Assembly (NCBI GenBank): GCA_965215035.1
Contig: OZ244040.1
Span: forward strand, 1,922,001-1,986,000
Reading direction: 5' to 3'
DNA: 64,000 bases
DNA from: Azophilus sp965215035
GTDB taxonomy: Bacteria; Pseudomonadota; Gammaproteobacteria; Pseudomonadales; Azotimanducaceae
Shown here: piece after piece, positions 1-8,220 of the stretch
Layout: each line of letters begins with the position of its first letter
Numbering within the stretch: position 1 is the first letter of the stretch
Notes under the pieces: generated by a model
Databases searched by the model: none
The model's input: the letters and a program-made list of their open reading frames with translations, nothing else
What the model was told of the DNA's origin: nothing
Position numbers and translations under genes: made by a program

Positions 1-633
1 GGTTGGTGGATTGAAATTCAGGGCTTCGAAGTCTTCGGCGCGGAGTGCCTCGGCGAGTTCCGATGCGCTACTCACCCTCCCGGGAAAGCCCGTGGCGCAA
101 CGGCCGATATGGCTGACGATATGGGCATCGCTGCCGCCGATACCCAGGTAGCCGAGTTCCCGCGTCATGCGTTTTGCCAGTTCGTCCTCGCGGGCGCGGC
201 TGCCGCCGTTGTGAATCTCGACGATGCGCACGCCCGGCGGCACACCGTATTCCTCGATGTGCGCAAACATGCCCACACGGCGTCTACCGGGGTGGCAGGG
301 CACGGCCACGGCACCGTGCCGCTCGGCTTCGTCGATGACCTGGGCGAGGGGCAGATTGATGTCGGCGAAGTCGAAGGCACGGGTCAGGGCTTCCGTCACG
401 CCGAACAGCAGGACATGGCCGTATTCGGTTTCCACTTCGCTACCCTTCAGAATGGTCAGGCCGAAATCCCGGGCGAGGGCCGAGTAGTCGGACTCCCGGT
501 CGAATTGGCGATGCTCGGTCAATACGAATCCATCGATGGGAAGTTCCCGCGCGCGAATCCACTGACAGTAGTTCGGCACCTTGGCGCGCCCATCGTCGGA
601 TTTGATCGAGTGGCAGTGCAGGTCGAGTATCAC
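1..633 (-). CDS. PHP-domain metal-dependent phosphoesterase (3' end outside window)
   Basis: The visible 211 residues begin with the PHP signature DLHCHS followed by SDDG, then a TEH motif, an E (GSEVETEYGH), a later CHPG motif and GGSDAH. These are the metal-binding His/Asp/Glu positions of the polymerase and histidinol phosphatase family. Such proteins hydrolyse phosphoester bonds in small molecules or nucleotides; the substrate here is unknown. The GTG at 633 is preferred because it overlaps the coaE stop as GTGA; an in-frame GTG at 645 is an alternative. It sits last in an operon with the crotonase and coaE. The C-terminus lies beyond position 1, so length and subfamily (TrpH-like or other) cannot be judged. 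Confidence 0.8.
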   Translation of the reverse strand, partial: MILDLHCHSIKSDDGRAKVPNYCQWIRARELPIDGFVLTEHRQFDRESDYSALARDFGLTILKGSEVETEYGHVLLFGVTEALTRAFDFADINLPLAQVIDEAERHGAVAVPCHPGRRRVGMFAHIEEYGVPPGVRIVEIHNGGSRAREDELAKRMTRELGYLGIGGSDAHIVSHIGRCATGFPGRVSSASELAEALRAEDFEALNFNPPT

Positions 634-1247
634 GGCGCTTGGCACCCCTCCAATAGACGCCGCCAATGCGCCTTCAGTTGCCTGTGCAGACTGCCAAGGT
701 CAGAGGAATTGTCAATGACCACGTCGGCACGGGCGGTGCGCTCCGCGTTGGAAAGCTGGGCGGCGATGCGCTTGCGCACGGCCTGCGCATCGAGGCCGTC
801 CCGGGCCATGGCGCGCTCGGTCGCGGTCTCCGGGTCGGCGACGACCACCCAGACCTCGTCCAGCCCCTCTATCCAGCCGGCCTCGAACAGCACGGCGGCT
901 TCCAGCACGGTGATTGCGCCGGGTGCGCCAGCCTCGATTTCGGCACGGGCCAGCCGGCCGATTTCGGGCCAAACGATGTCCGTGAGTTTTTTCATTTCGT
1001 CCGGTTTGCCGAACACCTTCCCACTGAGCACCCGGCGGTCGATGCGGCCGTCGCCGTTCACCACCTCATCGCCGAATGCGCTGCGCACGGCTTCAAAAGT
1101 GGGGGTGCCGGGGTCGTAGGCCCGGTGTCCGAGACCGTCGCAGTCGACAATATGGGCACCGAGTTCGCCCAGGTAGCGGGCGGCGGTTGACTTGCCGGAG
1201 GCGATGCCGCCGGTGAGACCGATGACTGTACGGCGGGCCGGGGTCAT
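630..1247 (-). CDS. coaE: Dephospho-CoA kinase
   Basis: This 205-residue protein phosphorylates the 3'-OH of dephospho-CoA, the last step of CoA synthesis. The P-loop GLTGGIASGKST lies at about residues 10-21. It is followed by DCDGLGH, corresponding to the substrate-binding DAD/DCD motif, and by the lid region with LEAAVLFEAGW and the later arginines. Length is typical of the family. The ATG at 1247 is chosen because it overlaps the upstream crotonase stop (ATGA) and gives the usual short N-terminus; the frame is open further upstream, but that part has no family character. The stop overlaps the PHP gene. Family assignment is secure. Confidence 0.95.
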   Translation of the reverse strand: MTPARRTVIGLTGGIASGKSTAARYLGELGAHIVDCDGLGHRAYDPGTPTFEAVRSAFGDEVVNGDGRIDRRVLSGKVFGKPDEMKKLTDIVWPEIGRLARAEIEAGAPGAITVLEAAVLFEAGWIEGLDEVWVVVADPETATERAMARDGLDAQAVRKRIAAQLSNAERTARADVVIDNSSDLGSLHRQLKAHWRRLLEGCQAP

Positions 1248-2053
1248 ACCGGTGAGCCCTTGGGAAAGACGGGGTCTCGTTTTTCCTGGAGCGCCCGCAG
1301 TCCCTCCTTCCCTTCCGGCCCCAGGAAGCCGAGCATTTCGAGCGCGGTGGAGGCATCGTAGGTCGGGCCGGCCATGCGCAGCCAGTTGTTCAGCGCGTAT
1401 TTTGTCCAGCGTAGCGCGTTTGGCGCGCCGTTTGCCAGTTTGTGCGCGACTTCCATGGTCTTCTCGCCGAGTTGTTCGTCCTCTACGCACAGCGAGATCA
1501 GGCCGATGCGCTCGGCCTCCGCCGCGGACAGCCGGTCACAGGTCAGCAGGTAGTACTTGGCCTTCGCCATGCCGCAGAGCAGCGGCCAGACGATGGCGGC
1601 GTGGTCGCCGGCGGCAACCCCCAGCCGGGTATGGCCGTCTGTGACGAACGCCGACTTGGCGGCGATGGAGATGTCGCAGAGCAGGGCCGCAACCAGGCCG
1701 GCACCGACCGCCGGACCGTTGATGGAGGAGATGGTCGGCTTGCCGCAGTTGATGATGTTGTAGACCAGGTCGCGTGCCTCCTTCCAGGTGTTGACCAGGG
1801 CATGGTAGTCATTGATGTTCGTCTCGATCATCTCGAAGTCGCCACCGGCGGAAAACGCCTTGCCCTCGCCGGTGATGACGACGCAATCGATGCCGGTGTC
1901 GGCGTCGATCTCGCGCCAGACATAGGTCAGCTCGCGATGGCCGATTGCATCGAGTGCGTTGAACCGCTCTGGGCGGCAGATGGTAATACGCAGTATCCGC
2001 TCGCCGGGATAGTCGAACTTCAGCCGCTTGTAGCCCTGGTAGCGATTTGTCAT
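1244..2053 (-). CDS. Enoyl-CoA hydratase/isomerase (crotonase) family protein
   Basis: The protein has 269 residues of crotonase fold. The two oxyanion-hole segments are visible as AFSAGGDFEMI and INGPAVGAGL. Positions that carry catalytic glutamates in classical hydratases are not clearly preserved: the segment after TRLGV reads AAGDHAA. Activity could therefore be isomerase, hydrolase or another acyl-CoA reaction. The ATG at 2053 starts MTNRYQGYKRL and is preferred over upstream in-frame sequence that overlaps a repeat-bearing intergenic region. It is the first gene of a three-gene operon with coaE and the PHP gene, with a 4-bp overlap to coaE. Confidence 0.85.
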   Translation of the reverse strand: MTNRYQGYKRLKFDYPGERILRITICRPERFNALDAIGHRELTYVWREIDADTGIDCVVITGEGKAFSAGGDFEMIETNINDYHALVNTWKEARDLVYNIINCGKPTISSINGPAVGAGLVAALLCDISIAAKSAFVTDGHTRLGVAAGDHAAIVWPLLCGMAKAKYYLLTCDRLSAAEAERIGLISLCVEDEQLGEKTMEVAHKLANGAPNALRWTKYALNNWLRMAGPTYDASTALEMLGFLGPEGKEGLRALQEKRDPVFPKGSPV

Positions 2054-2211
2054 TCGCTGTCTCCCGCAATGCTGCTGGTCGTGCGGCGAGCCGTCTGGAA
2101 CCGGTCGAGGTATGCTGTCTGACCTGGCCCGCCACGATGAACGGCGCAATGTATCTAAGTATGCGGTGGCAACGCAATGCAGCCCCCGGCAAAGCAGCGA
2201 CTCTCACTGTG

Positions 2212-2274
2212 GCCTTCAGCCCCTCCACAGGACGGGTTTGCCCGTCGATTTGGCCCGCATTAAGCCAGAAGTGC
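2212..2274. repeat. 64-bp interspersed repeat, copy A (partner at 39733-39796)
   Basis: The stretch from CTTCAGCCCCTC to TTAAGCC is nearly the same as that at 39733-39796, with scattered substitutions. Both copies lie in gaps just upstream of gene starts on the minus strand. No coding capacity is evident. Confidence 0.7.
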
Positions 2275-2462
2275 GGGGTGTTACGCGCCGAACGGTGAAG
2301 TTGCGCGCCAACATGAGAATGGCTGCCGGCAAGGGGGATGGTTGCACGGTAGTGGCCTGGCCTAGGCGACCTCGGCCAGCGGCCTATCGACCGGCTCCCG
2401 TCCAACGGCACCGAGACGCTGAATGGAAATCCACCAACAAGTACATTCTTGACAACATGGAT

Positions 2463-2536
2463 ACTCAGTTTGAATTCCGGCTGCGTCGAACTCCATGTGG
2501 GACGGCCTTGCCATGATCCACAAATTCAAACTGAGT
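2463..2536. repeat. Palindromic element with 14-bp inverted repeats
   Basis: ACTCAGTTTGAATT at 2463-2476 is perfectly complementary to AATTCAAACTGAGT at 2523-2536, so the whole 74 bp can fold into a stem-loop. The CAGTTTGAA core matches the ends of the 81-bp elements at 8059, 12908 and 24194, and the loop text TCGAACTCCATG recurs at about 25790. It looks like a diverged member of that family. Confidence 0.7.
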
Positions 2537-2625
2537 CACTACCGATTGCACGCTGGGCAGGCAGCGCCGTGCTGCTTCCGGGGGTGTTCCGTAGCGCGGG
2601 CCGGGAGGCCGCCCATGAGCCGCTT

Positions 2626-4833
2626 GTGAAGGCAAACGAGACAGTTACTTCATGGAAGTGGGTGCGCGGCCTGTGCGCGGCCTGCGGCCTCTTGTCTGCC
2701 TGCGGTGCTCCCCCGCCGTTGGAAGACGCCTCGGTCGGTGCGCTTCCCGCCTATGTCGGCTCCGGGGCCTGCGCGGGTTGTCATCGGGCCGCCTACGAGG
2801 CTTGGCTTGGCTCTCACCACCAGTTGGCCATGCAACCCGCAACGGGCGCGGCGGTCGCCGGGGACTTCGCGGATGCCACCTATATCCACGGAGCGGAGCG
2901 CACCGGCTTCAGCCGCTCGGATGGGCGGTTCATGGTTCGCACCGGGGGCCCCGGGGCCGACGCGGCCGATTTCGAGGTGCGGTTTGCATTCGGGGTGGCA
3001 CCGTTGCAACAGTACCTTTTGGCGCTGCCGGGGGGGCGCCTGCAGGCATTCGATATCGCTTGGGATACGGTGGAGGGGCGCTGGTTTCACCTGCAACCGG
3101 AGCAGGGGGCGGAACGCGGCGGCCCGTTGCATTGGAGCGGCCGCGCCTACACCTGGAACCTGATGTGCGCAGACTGCCATTCGACTGGCGTCACCAAGGG
3201 GTATGACGCGGCCCGCCGCACCTACGCCACGAGTTTCGCCGAAGTATCGGTGGGCTGCGAAGCCTGCCACGGCCCCGGTTCGGCGCATCTGGATTGGGCG
3301 AACAGGGTCGCTACCGGCCAGGCGTCGGATGCCAGTCGCGGGCTACCGGAATTGGGGCGCGGTGTTCTAGGGCTCGATACCCAGGCGGAGCAGATCAATA
3401 GCTGCGCACCCTGCCACAGTCGGCGCACCCAGCTCCGGGAGGGCTTCACCCCGGACAAGCCGTTTTTCGACTACTACCTGCCGGCGCTGCTCGAGCCGGG
3501 GCTGTACGAGGCCGATGGGCAGATCTTGGACGAGGTATACGTGTACGGCTCGTTCCTGCAGAGCCGGATGCACACCCGGGGGGTCGCCTGCGGAGACTGC
3601 CATGAGCCCCACTCGGCACGCCTGCTTGCGGAAGGCGACCGGCTCTGCACCCGCTGTCACAACGCAGGGGGCGACCCCCGCTTTCCGACGCTGAAGGCCG
3701 CCGATTACGATACCGTAGGCCATCATCTGCACGATGCCGCTAGCGACGGCGCGCGCTGCGTTTCCTGCCATATGCCCGCGCGCACCTATATGCTGGTCGA
3801 TGACCGCCGGGACCACGGCTTCCGCATACCCAGACCGGATCTGACTACCACCGCCGGGGTGCCGAACGCTTGCAACGGCTGCCATGAAGAGCGTAGTGCC
3901 GAGTGGGCCCGCGCTGTTCTCGCCCGGCACTTCGGAACACCGGAAAAGACCCATTTTGCGCCGCTTTTCGCCGCCGCCCGCCGTGCCCAACCGAGTGTTG
4001 CGGCGGCTCTGGCGGCGGTGGGCGAAAACCGGGACGAGACGGCGATGGTGCGCGCCACCGCACTGGCGCTCATGCACGCCTACGACGACGCCGGCACGGG
4101 GCTGGCACTTGAGGGCGGGTTGCGGGATGCGAGCCCACTGGTGCGCTTAGGTGCGCTGCGTGGCGCGGCGCGCTTCGCTCCACAGCGATTCTGGCGGCGG
4201 GCGAACCACCTGCTGGACGATGAGCGCCTGGCGGTGCGCACCGAAGCGGCGCGCCTGCTCGCGGCGGTGTCCAACAGCTTGGGGGAGACGGAGCAGAGGC
4301 GTCTTCTGGAAACCTTGAATGAATACCTTGCCACCCAGCGCTTCAATGCGGACTGGCCGGAAGCCCACACCAACATGGCGTCCGCCTATACGGCCATCGG
4401 TGATTTGCCTAATGCCGAGGCGGCCTTGGGGACCGCGCTGGAACTCGCGGCGGACTGGGTACCGGCAATGGTGAATCTGGCGGACCTATATCGCGCCACG
4501 GGAAGGGATCGGGCGGCGGGGGAACTGCTTGATCGGGCGCTGGCGCTTGCCCCCGGCTCGCCGGAGGTCAAGCTGGCGCGCGCCCTGTGGTTGGTGCGGC
4601 AGGGCCGCGACGGCGAGGCGCTGCCGCTGCTCAAGGCGGCGGCGGGCTTGGCACCGGACAACCCGCGCTATGCCTATGCTTATGCGATTGCGCTGCATTC
4701 CAGCGGCCAGTCCGAGCGTGCGCTTGACATTCTGCATGCGGCGTTGCGCCACCGCCCCGGGCACCGGGAATTGACTGGCGCGGCTTCTGCTATCGCCCGA
4801 CAACTCGGCGACGATGCCAGGATGAACGACTAG
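2626..4833 (+). CDS. Octaheme c-type cytochrome lipoprotein with C-terminal TPR repeats
   Basis: Eight CxxCH heme-attachment motifs are visible (CAGCH, CADCH, CEACH, CAPCH, CGDCH, CTRCH, CVSCH, CNGCH) between about residues 49 and 418. They are preceded by a short hydrophobic N-terminus ending in LLSACG, which fits a lipobox with the lipidated Cys near residue 26. After the heme domain come helical HEAT-like repeats and then tetratricopeptide repeats (roughly 560-730). It should be an exported, membrane-tethered electron carrier or oxidoreductase related to multiheme cytochromes of the c554 type; the electron partner is unknown. The GTG at 2626 is a best guess for the start: the frame is open upstream, but that DNA is a repeat element. 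Confidence 0.82.
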   Translation: MKANETVTSWKWVRGLCAACGLLSACGAPPPLEDASVGALPAYVGSGACAGCHRAAYEAWLGSHHQLAMQPATGAAVAGDFADATYIHGAERTGFSRSDGRFMVRTGGPGADAADFEVRFAFGVAPLQQYLLALPGGRLQAFDIAWDTVEGRWFHLQPEQGAERGGPLHWSGRAYTWNLMCADCHSTGVTKGYDAARRTYATSFAEVSVGCEACHGPGSAHLDWANRVATGQASDASRGLPELGRGVLGLDTQAEQINSCAPCHSRRTQLREGFTPDKPFFDYYLPALLEPGLYEADGQILDEVYVYGSFLQSRMHTRGVACGDCHEPHSARLLAEGDRLCTRCHNAGGDPRFPTLKAADYDTVGHHLHDAASDGARCVSCHMPARTYMLVDDRRDHGFRIPRPDLTTTAGVPNACNGCHEERSAEWARAVLARHFGTPEKTHFAPLFAAARRAQPSVAAALAAVGENRDETAMVRATALALMHAYDDAGTGLALEGGLRDASPLVRLGALRGAARFAPQRFWRRANHLLDDERLAVRTEAARLLAAVSNSLGETEQRRLLETLNEYLATQRFNADWPEAHTNMASAYTAIGDLPNAEAALGTALELAADWVPAMVNLADLYRATGRDRAAGELLDRALALAPGSPEVKLARALWLVRQGRDGEALPLLKAAAGLAPDNPRYAYAYAIALHSSGQSERALDILHAALRHRPGHRELTGAASAIARQLGDDARMND

Positions 4834-5201
4834 CGAAGGTATGAACAAGTACGCCATTACCTGGTAGCGCCAAGCAAAGCCAATCGGCTATGGAACAAGG
4901 TGCCCGTGAACATCAACTTAATCAGACTTTCCCTAGGGCGTGCTAATACTGTTGTGGTGCATCGTAGCTAGATTCAAAGTGTTCGAGCCCCGCAGGCCGC
5001 TAGGCCCCGGGCGGGTGGACCCAGGTTGGGGAGGACTAGACCCGGTCCTGAACGGTTGTGTGCATATCCGGGCTCGGGGCAATGCCTGCACGTATCACGT
5101 CCTAGGTGGGCCACCGGCACTTGGGGTTTTCTAGGACGCGGGCATAGTAGAAGGTGCGTTGGCCCGCTTTGGGAGATGCAAATCGGAACGACGCATGCAC
5201 A
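4834..5201. other. Convergent intergenic gap, nothing recognised
   Basis: This gap lies between the convergent cytochrome and Rieske genes. I see no family-like ORF, RNA gene or convincing terminator hairpin in it. Confidence 0.5.
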
Positions 5202-6395
5202 TCATCGGGCTTTTTCATTCCGCCCGTTCTGGAACAGCGAAGGCAAAGCTTCGTCGTCGGTTTCCAGCAGCTTCTCAACCCAGCCGTGGAAGCGCTGGCC
5301 GCCACCCTCGTTGCGGCCGAACAGCACATGGGGCATGGTGCCCGTGCGCAGTGCCCGCTGCTGGCGAAGGCCGGTGGCGTAGTCTTCTTCGCGAACCACG
5401 TATTCGAGAAACTTGAACTGTTCGTGGGCTTCCTGGCGGGTTTCCTCGTCGGTGGGTGCCTGCTCCATCAGGTAGTTCTGCACCGTATAGGACTCCTGGG
5501 GTGTTGCGCCGGGGAAGAGTTGCGAGATCATCACGCTGCGGCCGCCGCCGCCGAAACCGGCGATGGAGACGTGCGGAAAAATGGTCCACACGCCCGACAT
5601 CAGGTGGGCGGTGCCGACGTTTTCGATGGCGTCGAATTCGGCTAGGGACGGGTCTGGCGAACTGACGCGCTGATGGGGCCCCCAGGCGTAATAGAGCGCC
5701 TGGTTGTGCATATCCGGGCCGAACGTATCCCGGTGCAGGATCGGTAGGTGGTACAGGTCGAGATAGCCGTCATAGGCGATCTTCCAGTTCGGGCCGTTTA
5801 GTATCCGGTTCTCGAAGAAGTGCCAATTGGCAAAGTCGAAATGCCCCAGCAGGTCGTCGTATCCGGATAGGAAGTCGTCGATTTCGAGGTTGGTACCGGG
5901 GTTCAGCGCTACCCAGATTAATCCGGCGCGTTCCGCGGCCGGCAACCGCACCAGGCTGTGGCATGACCGGTCGACGCGCCCAAAGTCCTTTTCCGAGAAG
6001 ACACCGATCAGCGCGCCGGACTGATCGTAGGACCAGGCGTGGTAGGGGCAGGTGAATCGCTTGGCGTTGCCGGTGCCAACCGCCATGATCTGGGAGCCGC
6101 GGTGCCGGCACATGTTGACGAAGGCGCGCACCTTGCCGTCCTGGCCCCGGGTAATCAGCACGGGCGTATCCACAGCGTCCATGGCCTTGTAGTCGCCGGG
6201 GTTGGGAAGCTCGGCGGTCATTGCCAGCATGAGCGGCACGCGCTTGAAGATCCTTTCCATTTCCAGCCGCCAGCGCGCTTCGTCGAAGTAGTGGCGAGCG
6301 GGTACTTGGCGAATCTCGTCCGCCTGCTCGATGGTTCCGGCGCGCACATGCGCCAGGTTGTGTTTGGCCATTGCAATCAACTGCTCGTAACTCAC
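5202..6395 (-). CDS. Rieske non-heme iron aromatic ring-hydroxylating oxygenase, alpha subunit
   Basis: This is a 397-residue two-domain oxygenase subunit. The Rieske [2Fe-2S] ligands appear as CRHRG and, about 20 residues on, CPYHAW (roughly residues 96-120). The catalytic mononuclear iron site appears as NWKIAYDGYLDLYHLPILH, giving the two His; a downstream Asp completes the facial triad. Such enzymes insert O2 into aromatic or related substrates using electrons from a ferredoxin and reductase. No beta subunit or dedicated reductase is adjacent; the plant-type FNR at 25.9 kb could serve but is far away. The ATG at 6395 is preceded by a purine-rich AGGAGAC. Substrate unknown. Confidence 0.88.
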   Translation of the reverse strand: MSYEQLIAMAKHNLAHVRAGTIEQADEIRQVPARHYFDEARWRLEMERIFKRVPLMLAMTAELPNPGDYKAMDAVDTPVLITRGQDGKVRAFVNMCRHRGSQIMAVGTGNAKRFTCPYHAWSYDQSGALIGVFSEKDFGRVDRSCHSLVRLPAAERAGLIWVALNPGTNLEIDDFLSGYDDLLGHFDFANWHFFENRILNGPNWKIAYDGYLDLYHLPILHRDTFGPDMHNQALYYAWGPHQRVSSPDPSLAEFDAIENVGTAHLMSGVWTIFPHVSIAGFGGGGRSVMISQLFPGATPQESYTVQNYLMEQAPTDEETRQEAHEQFKFLEYVVREEDYATGLRQQRALRTGTMPHVLFGRNEGGGQRFHGWVEKLLETDDEALPSLFQNGRNEKAR

Positions 6396-6753
6396 ACTTG
6401 TCTCCTTGCTATCCGGCTCTGTTTGGCGCGGAGTTATCGCTCGCTTGTGCCGAGTTAAAGTAGGGTACCGGTTAACGCCCCCGGCTTACAGGGCCAACGG
6501 GGCGATGTCCCAGTCCGACGGGACGGCGGCGGTTGCCACTGCGCGAGCCGGTGCCGGTGCCGGGGCGCGACAGGTAGTCGTTCAGCCAGGGATTGACCGT
6601 TGCCACTGTGCGAGCCGGGGCCGGGGTGCCGACGCGCTGGGAACAGGGCACTTCTCATTCGGGGCTCGCTCGGAGGCCGACTAGGAGCCGCGAGCCAAGG
6701 GCCGTTTGTGCGGGGAGGCGAAACAATGGTTCCATGGTGGGCGTCACAGCCAC
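6396..6753. other. Intergenic gap with paired direct repeats
   Basis: The gap lies upstream of the Rieske gene. GTTGCCACTGYGCGAGCCGG occurs at 6532 and again at 6599, 67 bp apart, followed by related GC-rich text. No coding or RNA feature was seen. Confidence 0.6.
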
Positions 6754-7947
6754 TCAAGAAGGCTGGTCTCCCGCGACAATCTCCGTGGCGCCCTCGCTGT
6801 CGCTGGTGAAGTGCAGAACCTGTTGTGGCGCGGCGTTGCGAATGAACGCTTCAGAGTGGCTTGCCGCCAGCACCTGGGTGTCCGCGATGGAGGAAAGCGA
6901 TTGGAACACGGCTTTGGCGGCTGCGGCACTCAGCCCGTTCTCCGGTTCCTCCACCAAGTAAATGTCGTCGGTGCCGGGCAAATGCGCAAGCAGGGTCAGG
7001 GCGAGTAGCCGCAACGTTCCTTCGGAGGCCATCCAGGACGGCACCTCGGTGCCCGCGGCATCACGCAGCGTCAAGTATGCGTGGCGGTCTTCCTCCCGTA
7101 CCGCGACCCGCACATCTTGTAGTAGCGGCGACGCCGATCGCAGGTACGCCAGCCAATCGTCGAACTTCGCGGGATGGGAGTCGCGCAACCAGCGCGCCAC
7201 CCAGGGTAGGTTGCGGCCGCTTGCACAGAGCGCGTTTGCCTGGCCGCCTGGCGGGCTGGCCTGCCGCATGCCCGGGCCATCGAGCTGTATGGGGTGCATT
7301 CGTTGCGCCAGTAAGTGCCTTGCATAGGTAGCTGCGGGGAAGGCATCGGCGGAGTCCGGCAGGTTCGCCAGTGCCGAACGCCCTGGCCCGAGGGGGATGC
7401 GCACCGCCCATGCCTTGCCCGTCTTTGCGGATGCTTCCACATTGAAGCTGTCGTTGCCCGCCCGAGATTTGCTCAGCACCGTCCTCGAGCCACGGCGCCC
7501 ACCGCCCGAGGGCAGTGTTTCGGGAACGGGGAACAACAATTCCTGGGCGCTACGGCTTGCCTTTGTGCCGGGAACCAGAATCCCCCTTTCGGAGTCGATG
7601 CCAACGCTGTGGTCCGCCTCCCTGATGGCGATTTCGTAGCGAAACCGCCGGAAGGCGTGGTCTGTGCCCAGCCGGTGCCGCACGGGCTCGGGAATGTCCA
7701 GCTCCAGTGCCAGCTCAAAACCGGGGCGTGTTGCGGGCCGCTGCCATACCAGGTCGCGAAACTCCGGCGTACGCTTGGCGATGGCCGCCTCCAGCCCGCC
7801 CCGCATCAGGTCGGCAAGGAAGGCGAGGGCGTCGAACAGCGTGCTCTTGCCACTGCCGTTGGCACCCGCAAGCACGTGGAACCGATCCAGCCGCACATCC
7901 ACATAACGCAGACAGCGGTAGTTGAGTAGCTGTATGCGTCGAATCAT
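6754..7947 (-). CDS. Orphan AAA/ABC-type ATPase (RecF/SMC-like, AAA_21 group)
   Basis: The 397-residue protein starts MIRRIQLLNYRC, the usual beta-strand opening of RecF/OLD-like ATPases. It has Walker A GANGSGKST at residues 28-36, a signature-like LSAAAAK segment, Walker B as IYLVEEPENGL and an H-loop ASHSEAF near the C-terminus. The central 200 residues are divergent. No TOPRIM nuclease domain is present and no nuclease or RloB-like partner is adjacent, so it resembles stand-alone predicted ATPases. Members of this group occur both in housekeeping roles and in phage-defence pairs. The ATG at 7947 is chosen because it begins exactly at the conserved N-terminal motif. Function unknown. Confidence 0.8.
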   Translation of the reverse strand: MIRRIQLLNYRCLRYVDVRLDRFHVLAGANGSGKSTLFDALAFLADLMRGGLEAAIAKRTPEFRDLVWQRPATRPGFELALELDIPEPVRHRLGTDHAFRRFRYEIAIREADHSVGIDSERGILVPGTKASRSAQELLFPVPETLPSGGGRRGSRTVLSKSRAGNDSFNVEASAKTGKAWAVRIPLGPGRSALANLPDSADAFPAATYARHLLAQRMHPIQLDGPGMRQASPPGGQANALCASGRNLPWVARWLRDSHPAKFDDWLAYLRSASPLLQDVRVAVREEDRHAYLTLRDAAGTEVPSWMASEGTLRLLALTLLAHLPGTDDIYLVEEPENGLSAAAAKAVFQSLSSIADTQVLAASHSEAFIRNAAPQQVLHFTSDSEGATEIVAGDQPS

Positions 7948-8058
7948 GGTCACAGTGTACAAGAACGCGACGCGAATGCCTTGCTGGAACGCCCGCAAAC
8001 ATCCGAATTGCGGGGTGCGACGACGCCGGTGCCGCCTCAGGGGCGCGGGCGCGAGGCC

Positions 8059-8139
8059 GTGTATCAGTTTGCGTCCCGGCCCTGCCGAATCACCTGTATG
8101 CCGTGCCCTTGCTCGATCCACAGATTCAAACTGATGCAC
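8059..8139. repeat. 81-bp palindromic repeat element, copy 1
   Basis: It begins GTGTATCAGTTTG and ends CAAACTGATGCAC, an inverted repeat with one mismatch. The middle is shared with 12908-12989 and 24194-24274 (for example CCTGCCGAATCACCTGT). It lies between the divergent AAA ATPase and alcohol dehydrogenase genes. Confidence 0.85.
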
Positions 8140-8220
8140 CACCCGGCGCGATACTCGCTCCGGCGTTCCTGTGCTATTGTTTTCACTGGGGTGCGGCAGC
8201 AACGAACTGGGAGAAGAAGC

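Larger units (their letters stand above)
2054..2625. other. Intergenic region with two repeat elements
   Basis: This gap separates the divergent crotonase and cytochrome genes. It holds a 63-bp segment shared with 39733-39796 and a perfect 14-bp inverted repeat at 2463-2536. Frames crossing it are open, but I see no family-like protein sequence in it. Confidence 0.6.

Noticed and set aside
2449..2625. N-terminal extension of the octaheme cytochrome
   Set aside because: It is encoded by a palindromic repeat and places 59 residues before the lipoprotein signal.
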